The notes under the pieces are model-generated. The model saw only the letters and a program-made list of their open reading frames with translations, was not told where the DNA came from and did no database searches. Made by a program: the position numbers and the translations under genes. Below are positions 31,838-44,330 of a stretch of 64,000 bases of DNA, one piece after another. Origin of the DNA: Monoplex corrugatus (Eukaryota > Mollusca > Gastropoda > Littorinimorpha > Ranellidae); NCBI GenBank assembly GCA_030674185.1, contig JAPXFY010000031.1, forward strand, positions 40,643,532 to 40,707,531, read 5' to 3'. How positions within the stretch are numbered: position 1 is the stretch's first letter; every line of letters begins with the position of its first letter.

Positions 31838-32442
31838 CTGCAGATAAGATGACAAATAGTTGATGAAAAAGAAAGGTATTGTAATAGTCAAAGGTAAGAT
31901 GACAAATAGTTGATGAAAAGGAAACGTACTGTAATAGTCAAAGGTAAGATGACAAATATGAAATAGTTGACGAAAAGGAAACGTACTGTAATAGTCATGG
32001 TAAGATGACAAATAGTTGACGAAAAGGAAACGTACTGTAATAGTCATGGGTAAATGACAAATAGTTGACGAAAAGGAAACGTACTGTAATAGTCATGGGT
32101 AAAATGACAAATAGTTGACGAAAAGGAAATGTACTGTAATAGTCACAGGTAAGATGACAAATAGTTGACGAAAAGGAAATGTATTGTAATAGTCACAGGT
32201 AAGATGACAAACAGTTGATGAAAAGGAAATGTACTGTAGTAGTTACAGGTAAGATGACAAATAGTTGACGAAAAGGAAATGTATTGTAATAGTCACAGGT
32301 AAGATGACAAATAGTTGACGAAAAGGAAATGTATTGTAATAGTCACAGGTAAGATGACAAACAGTTGATGAAAAGGAAATGTACTGTAGTAGTTACAGGT
32401 AAGATGACAAATAGTTGACGAAAAGGAAATGTATTGTAATGG
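31838..32442. repeat. ~49-bp minisatellite
   Basis: About twelve copies of AAGATGACAAATAGTTGACG followed by AAAAGGAAACGTACTGTAAT and AGTCATAGGT. A three-unit block (32150-32270 and 32270-32400) is itself repeated almost exactly, showing recent segmental duplication. Confidence 0.95.
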
Positions 32443-32639
32443 TCAATTTAAGATTGGAACACAGTTCATACAAATACAAAAATAATTACCAGCTTCGACC
32501 TTTGAGCACACTAAAACAAAACAAAACAAAAACATACAAGACAGAGCCACACACTGGGCACATTTCCTTTCTTTCCCTAAGTGTATCGTGTTTGTGAGAA
32601 ATACGTTCCAGTTCAAAACTCTTTCACTCTCGCAGCGTG

Positions 32640-32830
32640 TTCATAAGCTGCAAAAACCTAATCCTTTCACTCCCTCACCCTATCCACCAGTTTCCTGCAT
32701 GAGACCTTATCCATCAGCTTCCTGCCTGAAGCTGGTGGATAGGATGAGGGAGTGAAGGGGTTAAGTTTTTGCTTTGCTGTCTTGGTTGACAATGCAGGAT
32801 GCTGGTTAAGGGTCAAAGGTTTCAGGTGAG
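32640..32830. mobile_element. TTAA-type foldback MITE, diverged
   Basis: CTAATCCTTTCACTCCCTCA, CCCTATCCACCAGTTTCCTG and the inverted GAAGCTGGTGGATAGGATGA, GGGAGTGAAGGGGTTAAG, then GTTGACAATGCAGGATGCTG. Same family as 16790 and 60053. Confidence 0.7.
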
Positions 32831-34297
32831 TACATTTCCTTTTCATCAACTTGCATCTGAGTGTCAAGGTGACTGAAGAATGCAAATAGTAACAACAATA
32901 ATAATAACATGAACAGAAAAAAAAAAAAACCCAACAGAAAACAACAAAAAAACTTGTCTTCAAATGTTTCGAAGGAAAACAGCCAAAGTTACGCAGCGCT
33001 GGTTTTTCGAAAATGTTTGCTTAAAAGAAAGCAAATGAAGGGGGCAGTGTGTTGGATTAGGAGAGAAAACAAAATCACAGATGACCAAGCCATTCTAACA
33101 ATCTCCCTATTAATACAAAATCGCAGAAAATCAAGATTTTGTACTTCTCAGTCATTCTGACCTTGAAGTTGTCGAAAAAGTATTAGATGAAATAAAACTT
33201 GACACCAAGTGAGAGCGATAGCAGACTGTCACAGTTGTATTGAGATGGTCCAGTAGTTCAAACTCCCTTTTCCTTTAAAAACAAAACAAAACAAAAAAAT
33301 AACAAAAAGCCCCACCCACTTTTCCAATTTTAGAAAGTATGTCTTACATGTTGTGTCTTCTCATTTACACATGGGTGCTATTATCAGAACATAAGAACAA
33401 TCAAAGAATATTTTGTCAATGTGGTCTGGTTTGTGTGTTTTCCTTATTCAATTTTTCAAGTGAATAAAAAGCTTCAGGACTGCATAACCATGACACTTTG
33501 GTTGCAATATTCATCATGTTTATGACAATATGACAATGGGAGGAAGTATTATTTCTTAATACATGTCATGTCTATTAACTAGTAAAACTCTTCCACAACA
33601 AAGTTTTTTTCTACAGTCTTGTCAATAGAAGAAAAATGAATAGTTCTGCCAACAAAAACTACAAAATAATTATAATAAATTTACATTGGTGAATACAAAA
33701 AGAAAAAACTAAAAAAATGTCAGAAAATGGATGCGTCTGGTTGGTCTATCATAGACAAAGGATGGTCACACTGTATTGATATTTTTCCCTTTAACTATGT
33801 AGGTGACACCAAAACTGCAGGTGATGTTGGAAATAATCTCCAGCCTGTAAAACTTTGAATTTCATGCTCAAAGTTGTTATTAAGCCAAACACACCAAATA
33901 CAAGTATATCTGGCTAATAAATCTTGATGTTATGACAAGATATGTTGTTGTTTTTTATCATTCTTGTAGTTGTGACCTAAGAATTGCATCAGTCTTCAAG
34001 ACTTCAGCATTCCTGAGTCTGATTTATGATATCACAAGAGTTCTGAAAGCAATTATGTTCACTTTAATCTGTAAAGGTGATGTTGGAAATGACACAAATG
34101 CTGAACTAACTCTTATGATAAAAGGTTTACCTACATGGCTTGGCCAGCTCTGTAACAACACTTGAAAATGCATACAATGACTCTGCCAAAACCCACAATT
34201 ATCAAGTTAAGAGCTGAGAAAATTCAAATCGAAATATTAGCTGCTCGCAAGACCATCCAGATTTTGTACTTTGCAAGGTCACTGAACACTTGTTATT
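32831..34297. other. Stretch without recognised gene
   Basis: AT-rich unique-looking sequence. Short frames such as 33932-34165 (plus, 77 codons) have no recognised domain or splice partner. Confidence 0.5.
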
Positions 34298-34875
34298 GTT
34301 GTTTAAAGCCCAGCTGATTGCACAGAACCTTACCGGGCTGTAACCATCTCAAAACACACACATTAGTACCGGTACCTTACTTTAGGGGGGGTAAGGACTG
34401 GAAAAGAAAATTCAGTACACATATCAATACATTCACGCACATAATCTAAGGATAAGCCCCTGGCGTTGACCACTCCATTCAATTCAGGGGGGTTAAAAAA
34501 AAAACAAAAAAAACCTGAATACAAATTTAAACAGAGTAAAGGACACCAAAACAAATATAAAATGGGCCTATATTATCTAAAATAGCTTCTGCACATCACA
34601 TTTCCTCAGACCCGAAAATGCACTTTATACACATACCCTAATGTATAAAACACATACATACGAATGGACCAGAAAGGCAGAAAATGACAGACTGATAGCA
34701 AAGGATCAAGGCAGATACAAACACAGAAAAGAGGAAATTTCTGGCACTGAATTTCCAGAGGTTGGGATATACTGTTTATAATGAAAGATCCGTCAGCATC
34801 CCCATGGGAGAGCACAGAATTTCCAGAGGGCGAGATACTGTTCATAATGAAACAGCTCTCAGCATCCCCATGGCA
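34298..34875 (-). repeat. Unclassified dispersed repeat (copy 6, inverted)
   Basis: Starts GTTTAAAGCCCAGCTGATTG and ends at CATCCCCATGG. The terminal ~60 bp (GAATTTCCAGAGG to CAGCATCCCCATGG) is duplicated in tandem at 34749-34810 and 34815-34872. Confidence 0.88.
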
Positions 34876-35187
34876 GACAGAGCACGTAAAGAAACTTCAA
34901 AAGATATAACCTGACAAGCACTGAGAACAATGGTAGGTTGTCAATAGTGACACAGATTTGTAAATGTTGTCAAAAATTCCTGAGGAAGTCCTGCTAACCA
35001 CACACATACACACACAAGCTCATTTTAGACAGTTTGCTAGTCCAAACAACTGTGACCATGAGGCAGTTTGCTGGTCCATACAACTGTGACCACGACATGC
35101 TCTCTTACAAACTAATCCGTTTCAACTCCTCAATGGTCCTCCAGTTTTGGTAACAGACATCCCTCCTGAGTAATATGAAACAGTCCC

Positions 35188-35189
35188 TA

Positions 35190-35280
<91 letters not shown>

Positions 35281-35418
35281 AGAGAGACAGAGAGGGAGGC
35301 AGGGAGAGGGGGGAGAGAGAGAGAGAGAGAGAGAGGGAGTAAAACAAACAAAAAACCAGAATGAATGTAAATATTCTCAGAAATTTCCTGAGAAAGTGCT
35401 AATCACACACCTTCCTGC

Positions 35419-35478
<60 letters not shown>

Positions 35479-35545
35479 GGAGAGAGAGAGAGAGAGAGAG
35501 TGAGACAGAGAGAGAGACAGACAGACAGACAGAGAGAGTAAAAAA
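35188..35545. repeat. Two (GA)n microsatellites with duplicated flanks
   Basis: (GA)n at 35188-35340 and 35418-35540. The sequence AATATTCTCAGAAATTTCCT, GAGAAAG and GCTAATCACACACCTTCCTG after the first run recurs after the second at about 35555-35605, so the microsatellite and about 60 bp of flank were duplicated together. Confidence 0.9.
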
Positions 35546-35914
35546 CAGAATATAAATATTCTCAGAAATTCCTGAGAAAAAGCTAATCACACAACTTCCT
35601 GCAAAGTGCCAATTCTTGGCCCTTTTTTTGTCTAATGCCATGACTTTCAAACTTCAACAATTCACACTTTTGATCCAAACTTGAATCCATTAAGAAACAA
35701 CTGAGGAAATCTTGAAAACACATGTTAGTCTCAAAGACAGACCGAAAAACACATACAGACAAATATTTTCAGTCAATATGAAACAATCTCTCTCTCTCTT
35801 TTTTTTTTTAAAGGGCGGTTATATATGAAAAGAAAATACAAAATTATGATTTTGTAATAACTGAAAAGAAAACGCACTATCATAATAACAAGTAAATCAA
35901 TATTTAAGCTGATA

Positions 35915-36290
35915 GTAATAGCAGCAACTCTGGGAACAGCTGGACAGCAGAAGGTCCCTGGAGAATAAACCTGCCCGTCAAGCAAATGTTTGGCCCTTAA
36001 CCCCTGACACTCTAAGGGGGCCGGGCCACGTCCAGGTCATGACTACTGGAGGCCCTTCTGCTGTCGCCATTTTTTTCAAAAATAGAAATTTGTCCTCCAC
36101 CTGGAATCAAATCTGCACATCCAAGGTGGTCAGGCGTTTCCCGGCTAAGTCACTTTTGTGACGGATGTCATAACCACTTAGTTACTGGACACCAGCAACG
36201 TTTAGGGAATTTTAAACCTTATGAAGTTCACTTTTGTTAACCCTGGACTAGATCCAGCTGGAACTCTTTCCGTTGCTTCTGCAATTCTTA
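35915..36290 (-). mobile_element. LINE 3' end with a different tRNA-like module (second copy)
   Basis: The reverse complement matches the LINE end at 9766-10305: GCAGAAGC then GGAAAGAG and CAGCTGGATC (coding tail), CTTCATAAGG with the stop TTTAA, AATTCCCTA, then after the module CAGCAGAAGGGCCTCCAGTA, GTCATGACCTGGACGTGGCC and GACCTTCTGCTGTCCAGCTG. The module at 36069-36202 is longer than in the other copy and has A-box-like CTAAGTGGTTATGACATCC and B-box-like GATTTGATTCC. Confidence 0.75.
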
Positions 36291-36302
36291 TTCTTATTGT
36301 TT

Positions 36303-36415
36303 CTTAAAGCCCAGCAGACTGCTTGGAGCCATATCAGGGTGATGACTGTTTCAATACACACACAGGAAAAAAAAAAGGAACAGAAAATTAAGCACACATA
36401 TCAATGCATTCTGGT
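36303..36415 (-). repeat. Dispersed repeat fragment (copy 7, inverted)
   Basis: TTAAAGCCCAGCAGACTGCT, GAGCCATATCAGGGTGATGA and ACACATATCAATGCATTC, the first ~110 bp of the family in this orientation, ending abruptly against a LINE fragment. Confidence 0.8.
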
Positions 36416-36960
36416 TCTGCTTTGCTAAGCGCACTATGTTCCACTTTGAGATCTTTCCATGGGTTCTCTAACCTTTGCTCAAGTTCCTTAGCTACTTTCA
36501 TTTCTTTCCTCAATTTCTTCCTTCTGATATCCTCCATTTGATGCTGGTGTGTGGATTTCTGAGGAGGAGTTTCCACTTTCGAATGCTTTAAGTCCATAAG
36601 CATTCCTACATGTTGCATATACAATATCTCCAAAAGTGGCCAGTTTGTGTTTCAGGGTGCTTCTTCCAATCAGCACATCAAGTTTTTGGACTATTTCTCT
36701 ATCCAGCCTCTCCCATTCCTCTTTTGCATTGCAGGTGGCAAGTTCAGTTTCTGGCACTTTGCATCAAGAGCCTGTGCAAATTCCTTGTCAGAAGCATTAG
36801 CGCGGATGTCCTAGACATTGTAGTTTGCTTCCTCGCTTTGGTTTTCTGATGTCTTACCTGCTGGCGCAGTGTGCTCACAGAGTGTGCGCACAGCCCCTTT
36901 TCGTCCTGTGGGTTTTCATGCCACGTTTGGTACAGCATCTCCTTCCACAGACACATGGGA
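36416..36960 (-). mobile_element. LINE remnant, region upstream of reverse transcriptase
   Basis: On the minus strand the frame at 36488-36757 reads NAKEEWERLDREIVQKLDVL, then KHKLATFGDIVYATCRNAYG, a pattern found between endonuclease and reverse transcriptase in several LINE polyproteins; a frame just downstream has QMEDIRRKKLRKEMK. With the fragment at 35915-36290 on the same strand, this may be one LINE whose reverse transcriptase was deleted, with dispersed-repeat copy 7 lying at the gap. Confidence 0.45.
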
Positions 36961-37846
36961 ATTCTATTTGTCGCACTGCCTCTTTATTTGCAATTTGTGA
37001 TTGGGTTAGCACTGATATATCAACCACACACTAAAACAAATCAGTTAATGGGAAGGAATAGATAAATAAGAATACAGGACTACATCTAGCCCAATAAACA
37101 AATTAAAATATAAAAAAAAACAAATACTAAAACAAGATCAAATAAAATAGGTAAATAAAATTCCAAATTTTAAACTAAAGAAAGTATGATTTAGTTTTTC
37201 GAGGGAGTAAACAGTCTGACATGTGTAAAAGTGAGTTATTTTACAAAGATAAAAAACCACATTCATTTTCATCATGATCTGCAGGTTGGTTAACCTCTGG
37301 ATTTGACAACGCTCTATGAATTAACACACTCACACATATACTGAACTGTGAACATTTCATACAGCTTGGGTGTCTCAACTTGTATTTACATTTTCTAGTC
37401 TATAAATTGTTTGAAATATGTTACTTATGTGATTTATATATTCTTTAAGATACACACTGTGATCAAACATTAACAATGACAATAACAACAACAATGATAA
37501 TAATAGTAGTAATAACAATAATGATAATAATAATGATGATAAGAACAAGAATATTAATAAGAATACACACATGCAATAACTGTTAGTATTTTTTTTATCA
37601 TTATCTCTATAAACATCAACAACATCTTTGTTGACTCAAATTGAAGGATAGACACAATGACACAAACATGAAAACACAGGGGGAAGGGGAACTACAAATG
37701 CCACATAATAACATGAGTTTACTTTTCACAATGAATTTTAAAATGTGATTCAATATGGTGTAACACAATACGAGCACACACACAGTCACATACACACAGA
37801 CACACACACACACTGCTCTCTCTCACACACACACACACATTTATAC

Positions 37847-37899
<53 letters not shown>

Positions 37900-40800
37900 C
37901 CAGACAGACAGAGACATACACTTATAAACACATACAAAATCTCACAATCAAAATCCTGATCAAAATAAAAACATGATTATATGCAAAGAAACAAAAGACC
38001 AAAGGCCACAAAACACAGACTCCAAACAAGCTGGCATGCAACAGATCCACCAAACAGCAAACCTGGAAAGCAATTTAAGATTAGCGTAACACTGATTCCT
38101 TTTAAACAACTTAATTTTTATACGTACACACAAAAACGCACATAATAAATACAACAGATTCTTTTCGACAACTTTTCTAACCAAAACATTTTTTTCAATA
38201 AAAATACCTTCTTTTAAACAATTTTAACAAAAAACAATACAAAAACTACACAGAAAAATCTACGCAAACTAGAGGCAAGAAACTTGTCATCTCTGTTCCA
38301 ACCTGCCCCAACTTGTATATATATATGAAATACATAGCTGTTGTACACTAAACACATCAATTATAAACAATAATCATCAAAAGTAAATAATGAGAACAAT
38401 ACAGTCAAACCAAAATTGTAAACAATAATCGTCAAAATGAAAAAAAAAAAAAAAAAGAAAAAAAAAAAGGAAAACGATACAATCAAACGAAACTAGCAAT
38501 CTCATATTTTCATGCTTTTCAGAATCATTCTGCACAAAATGTGTGAATTTGAAAACAGACTTTACTATTCACAAACACTGTTGTGAAGGACCTGCCGGAA
38601 AGAGGCGAGTCAAGGAAGTACGAATAATACCAAGATAATGAATGGCAATGCACTGCTCTTCATGGGGAACCAAGAGAAGAAGCCAGAAAATCTTGTTTTA
38701 CAAAACTAAAATACAACCAACATACACTACAATACTGCACAACAGAACACAATACCATAGAAGTACATTACAATATAGTACAAAATGATACAACATGTCA
38801 GGTGAGAGGGGAAAATGGATGGAAGGCAGGTGGTGAAAAGAGGGGAGGGGAGATGGGGTTATATGATCTGAGGAATCACAAGGGCAGTCTTGATGAACTG
38901 CAAGTCCTGATGAACTGCAAAGTCAAAACATAAAACATATATCATCATAAAATATCAAAAACAATGAGCAACATATTTATTATCATTCTATGTACACATG
39001 CTAAACTATCAAAACATTGCACTTTTCACATGGTTGTTACATGACCAGTACTTCAGCACAAAGACAGCTCACAATGTCAACAATTAGATTCAATTCCTAA
39101 TCGAAACATATATGTTCATAGTGTACACAATAAATCGACAGGATGAAATGATACAAGATGTTCATTTTTAAACACAGACAGACAATCACAACAACAATGT
39201 GCTACCTTTTGTTTCCCTCATGGGCACAGACAATTAGAACAACGTGACAACAATCAATAGTATCGCCTGCAATGTCAAATATTGTCCAGCACATGTCAAC
39301 ATGTTTGTTCATCATCAAATTCCTGCTGAAACACTCCCGTGTCTGTAAGGTTGGAAAAAAAAAAAAGAAAAAAAAAAGAAAAAAAAAAAAGATAACCAGC
39401 ACCTATGTAAATCCACAACTCTTTAACTGGTCATTTTGTTTAGGACTGACAATGGTAAACATCACTGTATACATCCTTACTTTCTTTCCACATTGTTTTG
39501 ATATGAATGACTCCTACACTGACACATATCAAGTATACATGATGTTTGCCATTCAGGAGACTAAAGCTGGACATTGAAATAGATTTTGTGCATTTTATCA
39601 TCGTTTTATCATCATTCTGTTCAGAACATTTCCATTTTATTGTTCTGTTCAGATCACTTCTACAACGAATGAAAAAGAACAGTATATAACTACTAATTAC
39701 ACGGGTCACTGTTTTTGCTGAAACACCATAACACACACCATATCTTTTTAACGTACTTATCTGCTTTATGGTGACGTCAAAATTCACATAGTGAACACGT
39801 TGATTTTCAAACTGACGTGGTTGCTGACTGATGTTCAAAGCAACAAATACAAAATAATTATGCCAAGCCTCCTGGAGCTGCCTTTAGTATCAATGAAATG
39901 AGAACATCTTCAACACAGCACAACACAATTCAACATGTAGCAATGTTCTTATGTCATCTCTTTTCATTTTGGTGCAGAAGCCAACCACTTTCAACTGATT
40001 CTAATTCTCAGACCTCTCTTTCCTCTTTGACATGAAAAACAACTAACAGTTAAACAGCCACCAGAACCACATTCTCAGAAGACATTTCAATCTCATCTTT
40101 CACTTGTCAATGCAAACAAAGTCATTTACCATGGCTGTTCTGGCAGGTTTCACTGTTCATTTTCTCTCAACTGGAGGGCAATGAATCTACTGACATTGAA
40201 ACAGCCACCAAATAGGAATCTCAGAAAAAAAAATGCCAATAAATCTTATCAGTTAAAGAAAATATTTATCAGAGCTCTTCAGCAATCTTTACTTTATCGT
40301 TCATACTACAGTAACTAATGTCTTTTAACTGAGATCTTCTGCAATGATCCATTTTATCAATCATTTTAAATGAAGTCATTTACAGAGCTCTTTTGCAATA
40401 CTTTATTTATTCTATCAGCTAAAATAAACTTTCACTTGTCCAGTTTTAATGCTCAATGGAAAAACTATGCCAATGTTCTCCCCGTAAAAAAATGGATTTT
40501 CTTCATGACATGTTCTTTAATCTTGATGTACACAATGAAACCTAAACCTTCATTGTTCAGGGTATTGTCATATATGCTTTGTATGTTACAGGTTGTTCGT
40601 ATGTGAACAATACTTGTCTTATATGTGTATACATTAATATCATTTCTATTATTACCACACTGTTTGTTGACATTTGATTATCGAACTGCAAAAAGACACA
40701 ATTTGAAAAAAAAAATCATTAAAAAAATGTTGACATGTGCTTGGATCTTGATGTTCATTCCTACACTCCAACGTCTAAAATATCATTATGTATATTCTGT

Positions 40801-41525
40801 ATATAGTGTTCATATCATGGCAAATGTCAACAATAACAAAAAGGTTTACATAAAGAAAAAACTCTATTTATGCAGTTATTGTATACAATCTTATCTTTCT
40901 GAGCTTTTTTTAAAATATGTTTTTTTCCCCACAATATATGCTTAATTACTTGTAGAAATGCATCAAATGCTAATGATCAAAAGATACCAATCCTGGATGC
41001 TGCAAAATATTCTTAACATTAGTAATATGCAGTCTGTGATGACAGCCCAAAATACTTGAGACTTGGGGGGAAAAAAAGCCCTTTACTCCTAATATTAGTA
41101 ACATGCAGTCTGTAATAATGACAGCCCAAAACACTCGAGACTTGAAAAAAAATCCAGCCCTTTACTATTCAAAGGTAGCATCACTAGGTCCCCGTCCCAC
41201 TGGACCTGTTCAACAACTAGTGTGATGCCCCGAATCAAAAGTGACAGTGAGCGCAGTTTGCACAAACTGCCTGAAAGACAACTATGTTCACACAGTCTGG
41301 TTCAAATTTCAAGGCAGTGATGGAAACAGAGTGACAAAAGGCAACATCGTCGACCAGATCTCAACAACCAACTTCAACAACGGAACAAGGCAGCTGGATC
41401 CCTCACATCATCAAACAACACACAATGATCAAATTGTCTACAGTAATCTGCCGGCATCCCCAGATGCCCAACTTCTGAGGCTAGCGAGAATTGAACGGTA
41501 CAGTGGTGCAGATGAGAATGCAGCC
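36961..41525. other. Long stretch without recognised gene
   Basis: About 4.5 kb of AT-rich sequence. It holds microsatellites ((AAT)n near 37490-37540, (CA)n 37775-37840, (TA)n 37850-37880, (GA)n 37880-37900), A-tracts at 38439-38468 and 39355-39390, and short open frames without domains. GTCTGTGATGACAGCCCAAA and a related GACAGCCCAAAACACTCGAG recur at about 41032-41065 and 41107-41145, a small tandem duplication. No exon with convincing splice sites. Confidence 0.55.
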
Positions 41526-41529
41526 AGTA

Positions 41530-43020
41530 CTTTGAATAACTCGGGGGCAGACAGGTGAGAATACAGTCAGTACTGTCAATAACTCAGTGTCAAACAGGTG
41601 AGAATACAGTTAGTACTGTCAATCATTGTGTGGCAGTAACTCAGTGTCAAACAGGTGAGAATACAGACAGGACTGTCAATAACTCAGTGACAGGTGAGAA
41701 TACAGTCAGTACTGTCAATAACTCTGTGGCAGATACAGGTGAGAATACAGTTAGTACTGTCAATCACTGTATGGCAGACAGGTGAGAATACAGTCTGTTC
41801 TATCAACAACTCAGTGTCAAACAGGTGAGAATACAGTCAGTACTGTCAGTAACTCAGTGACAAACAGATGAGAATACAGGTAGTACTCTCAATCACTATG
41901 AGACAAGACAGGTGAGAATACGGTCAGTGTTGTCAACAACTCAGTGGCAGACACAGGTGAGAATACAGTCAGTACTGTCCATAGCTCAAGTGTCAAACAG
42001 GTGAGAATACAGTCAGTACTGTCAATAACTCAGGTGTCAAACAGGTGATTGTACAGTCTGTACTGTCAATAACTCAGTGGCAGCAGGTGAGAATACAGTC
42101 AGTACTGTCAGTAACTCAGTGACAAACAGATGAGAATACAGTTAGTACTCTCAATCACTGTGAGACAAGACAGGTGAGAATACGGTCAGTACTGTCAATA
42201 ACTCGGTGACAAACAGGTGAGAATACAGTCCGTGCTGTCAATAACTTGGTGTCAAACAAGTGAGAATACAGTCAGCATTGTCAATAACTCAGGTGTCAAA
42301 CAGGTGAGAATACAGTCAGTACTGTCAGTAACTCAGTGTCAAACAGGTGATTGTACAGTCAGGACTGTCAATAACTCAGTGGCAGACAGGTGAGAATACA
42401 GTCAGTACTGTCAGTAACAAACAGGTGAGAATACAGTCTGTGCTGTCAATATACTCAGTGAAAGACAGGTGAGAATACAGTCAGTACTGTCAACAACTCA
42501 GGTGAGAATACAGTCAGTACTGTCAATAACTCAGTATCAAACAGGTGAGAATACAGTCAGTACTGTCAATAACTCAGTGGCAGACAGGTGAGAATACAGT
42601 CAGTACTGTCAGTAACTCAGTGACAAACAGGTCAGAATACAGACCGTGCTGTCAATATACTCAGTGAAAGACAGGTGAGAATACAGTCAGTACTGTCAAC
42701 AACTCAGGTGAGAATACAGTCAGTACTGTCAACAACTCAGGTGAGAATACAGTCAGTAATGTCAACAACTCAGGTGAGAACACAGTCAGTACTGTCAATA
42801 ACTCAAGTGTCAAACAGACGAGAATACAGTCAGTACTGTCAACAACTCAGTGACAGGTGAGAATACAGTCAATACTGTCAGTAACTCTGTGGCAGACAGG
42901 TGATAATAGTTAACACAGTCAGTACTTGGCAGACAGGTGAAAATACAGTCAGTACTATCAATTACTCAGTAGCAGACAGGTGAAAACAGTCAATACTGTT
43001 GATCACTGTGAGACAGAACT
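41530..43020. repeat. ~43-bp minisatellite
   Basis: About 34 units of CAGGTGAGAATACAGTCAGT, ACTGTCAATAACTCAGTG and TCAAA or GCAGA. Many units contain CAGGTGAGA, the animal 5' splice-site consensus. Unit lengths vary (about 24 to 45 bp) because the CAGTG-CAGAC part is often missing. Confidence 0.93.
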
Positions 43021-43284
43021 GAGAATAACAAACTTCATGCTTTGATCAAATGCTTCGCCGCATCATGCTCACTAAAAATGCTACAGACAGTTGCGTACTT
43101 CAAATACAATTTACATGCACCTTATGAAACAGGATTTAGGTCACGGATGTGAAAGAAAGAGTGAGAGAGAGGTATACACTGACAATAATGATGCTCGTCA
43201 TCAACACACAAACTTGAGTCCAACTGAAACTACTGCTCTTCCACAGACATGGTCACAAAGTGGTGATCAATATATACTGGCGAT

Positions 43285-43690
43285 GTTCAACCAACCAATC
43301 AATCTACCAGGGAAATTTACACCAACCAACCAAGGAAATTTACACCAACCAACCAACCAACCAGGAAGATTTACACTAACCAACCAGCCAACCATTCTAC
43401 CAGGGAAATTTACACCAACCAACCAACCTACCAGGGAAATTTACACCAACCAACCAACCAACCTACCAGGGAAATTTACACTAACCAACCAACCTACCAG
43501 GGAAATTTACACAACCAACCAACCAACCTACCAGGGAAATTTACACTAACCAACCAACCAACCAAGGAAATTTACACCAACCAACCAACCTACCAGGGAG
43601 ATTTACACTAACCAACCAGCCAACCATTCTACCAGGGAAATTTACACCAACCAACCAACCATACCAGGGAGATTTACACCAACCAACCTT
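43285..43690. repeat. AACC-rich minisatellite, first block
   Basis: Units of (AACC)n plus TACCAGGGAAATTTACAC, 20 to 40 bp each, some with GGGAGATTTAC. In the plus strand most units read proline, asparagine and glutamine without stops. Confidence 0.93.
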
Positions 43691-44035
43691 CCAGTTTATC
43701 AACGAACACCACGAGGATGCAGATGGGACCTGGAGCACCAATGCCTTACACCACTCTCTGGATAATCACCTCCCAAGCCCCCGACACCATTCCACAGTCT
43801 CCTCATCGAGCTGGGGGGTGGGGGGTGGGTGGCTGTCCATGTGTCGCATGACCCATTCGGACCCAGTCATCAGTTACCTTGTTTACAAACCGAACGGCAA
43901 GGTGGGGAGATGACTAAATCCTGGGACATAGCCACAAAATGCGAACCAACCAGGTCCAGCCCAGCCTCCGGACCAAGAGACAATGGAAGACCCCTCTCTC
44001 ACCCCACTCTGATCTTCATCTTTTTGTCGGGCAGC

Positions 44036-44330
44036 CCAACCAACCAACCTGCCAGGGAGATTTAAACCCACCAATCAAGCAACCTGCCAGGGAGATTTAC
44101 ACCCACCAATCAAGCAACCTGCCAGGGAGATTTACACCCACCAATCAAGCAACCTGCCAGGGAGATTTACATCCACCAACCAACCAACCTGCCAGGGAGA
44201 TTTACACACACCAATCAACCAACCTGCCAGGAGATTTACACCCACCAACCTGCCAGGGAGATTTACACCCACCAACCGACCAACCTGCCAGGGAGATTTA
44301 CACCAACCAACCAACCAACCTACCTACTAT
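44036..44330. repeat. AACC-rich minisatellite, second block
   Basis: Same design as the block at 43285, now CCTGCCAGGGAGATTTACAC with CCACCAATCAAGCAA. The two blocks are separated by about 345 bp of non-repeat sequence (43691-44035). Confidence 0.93.

Noticed and set aside
41241..41558. 105-codon plus-strand frame as a gene
   Set aside because: No recognised domain or splice partners; its end runs into the 43-bp minisatellite.
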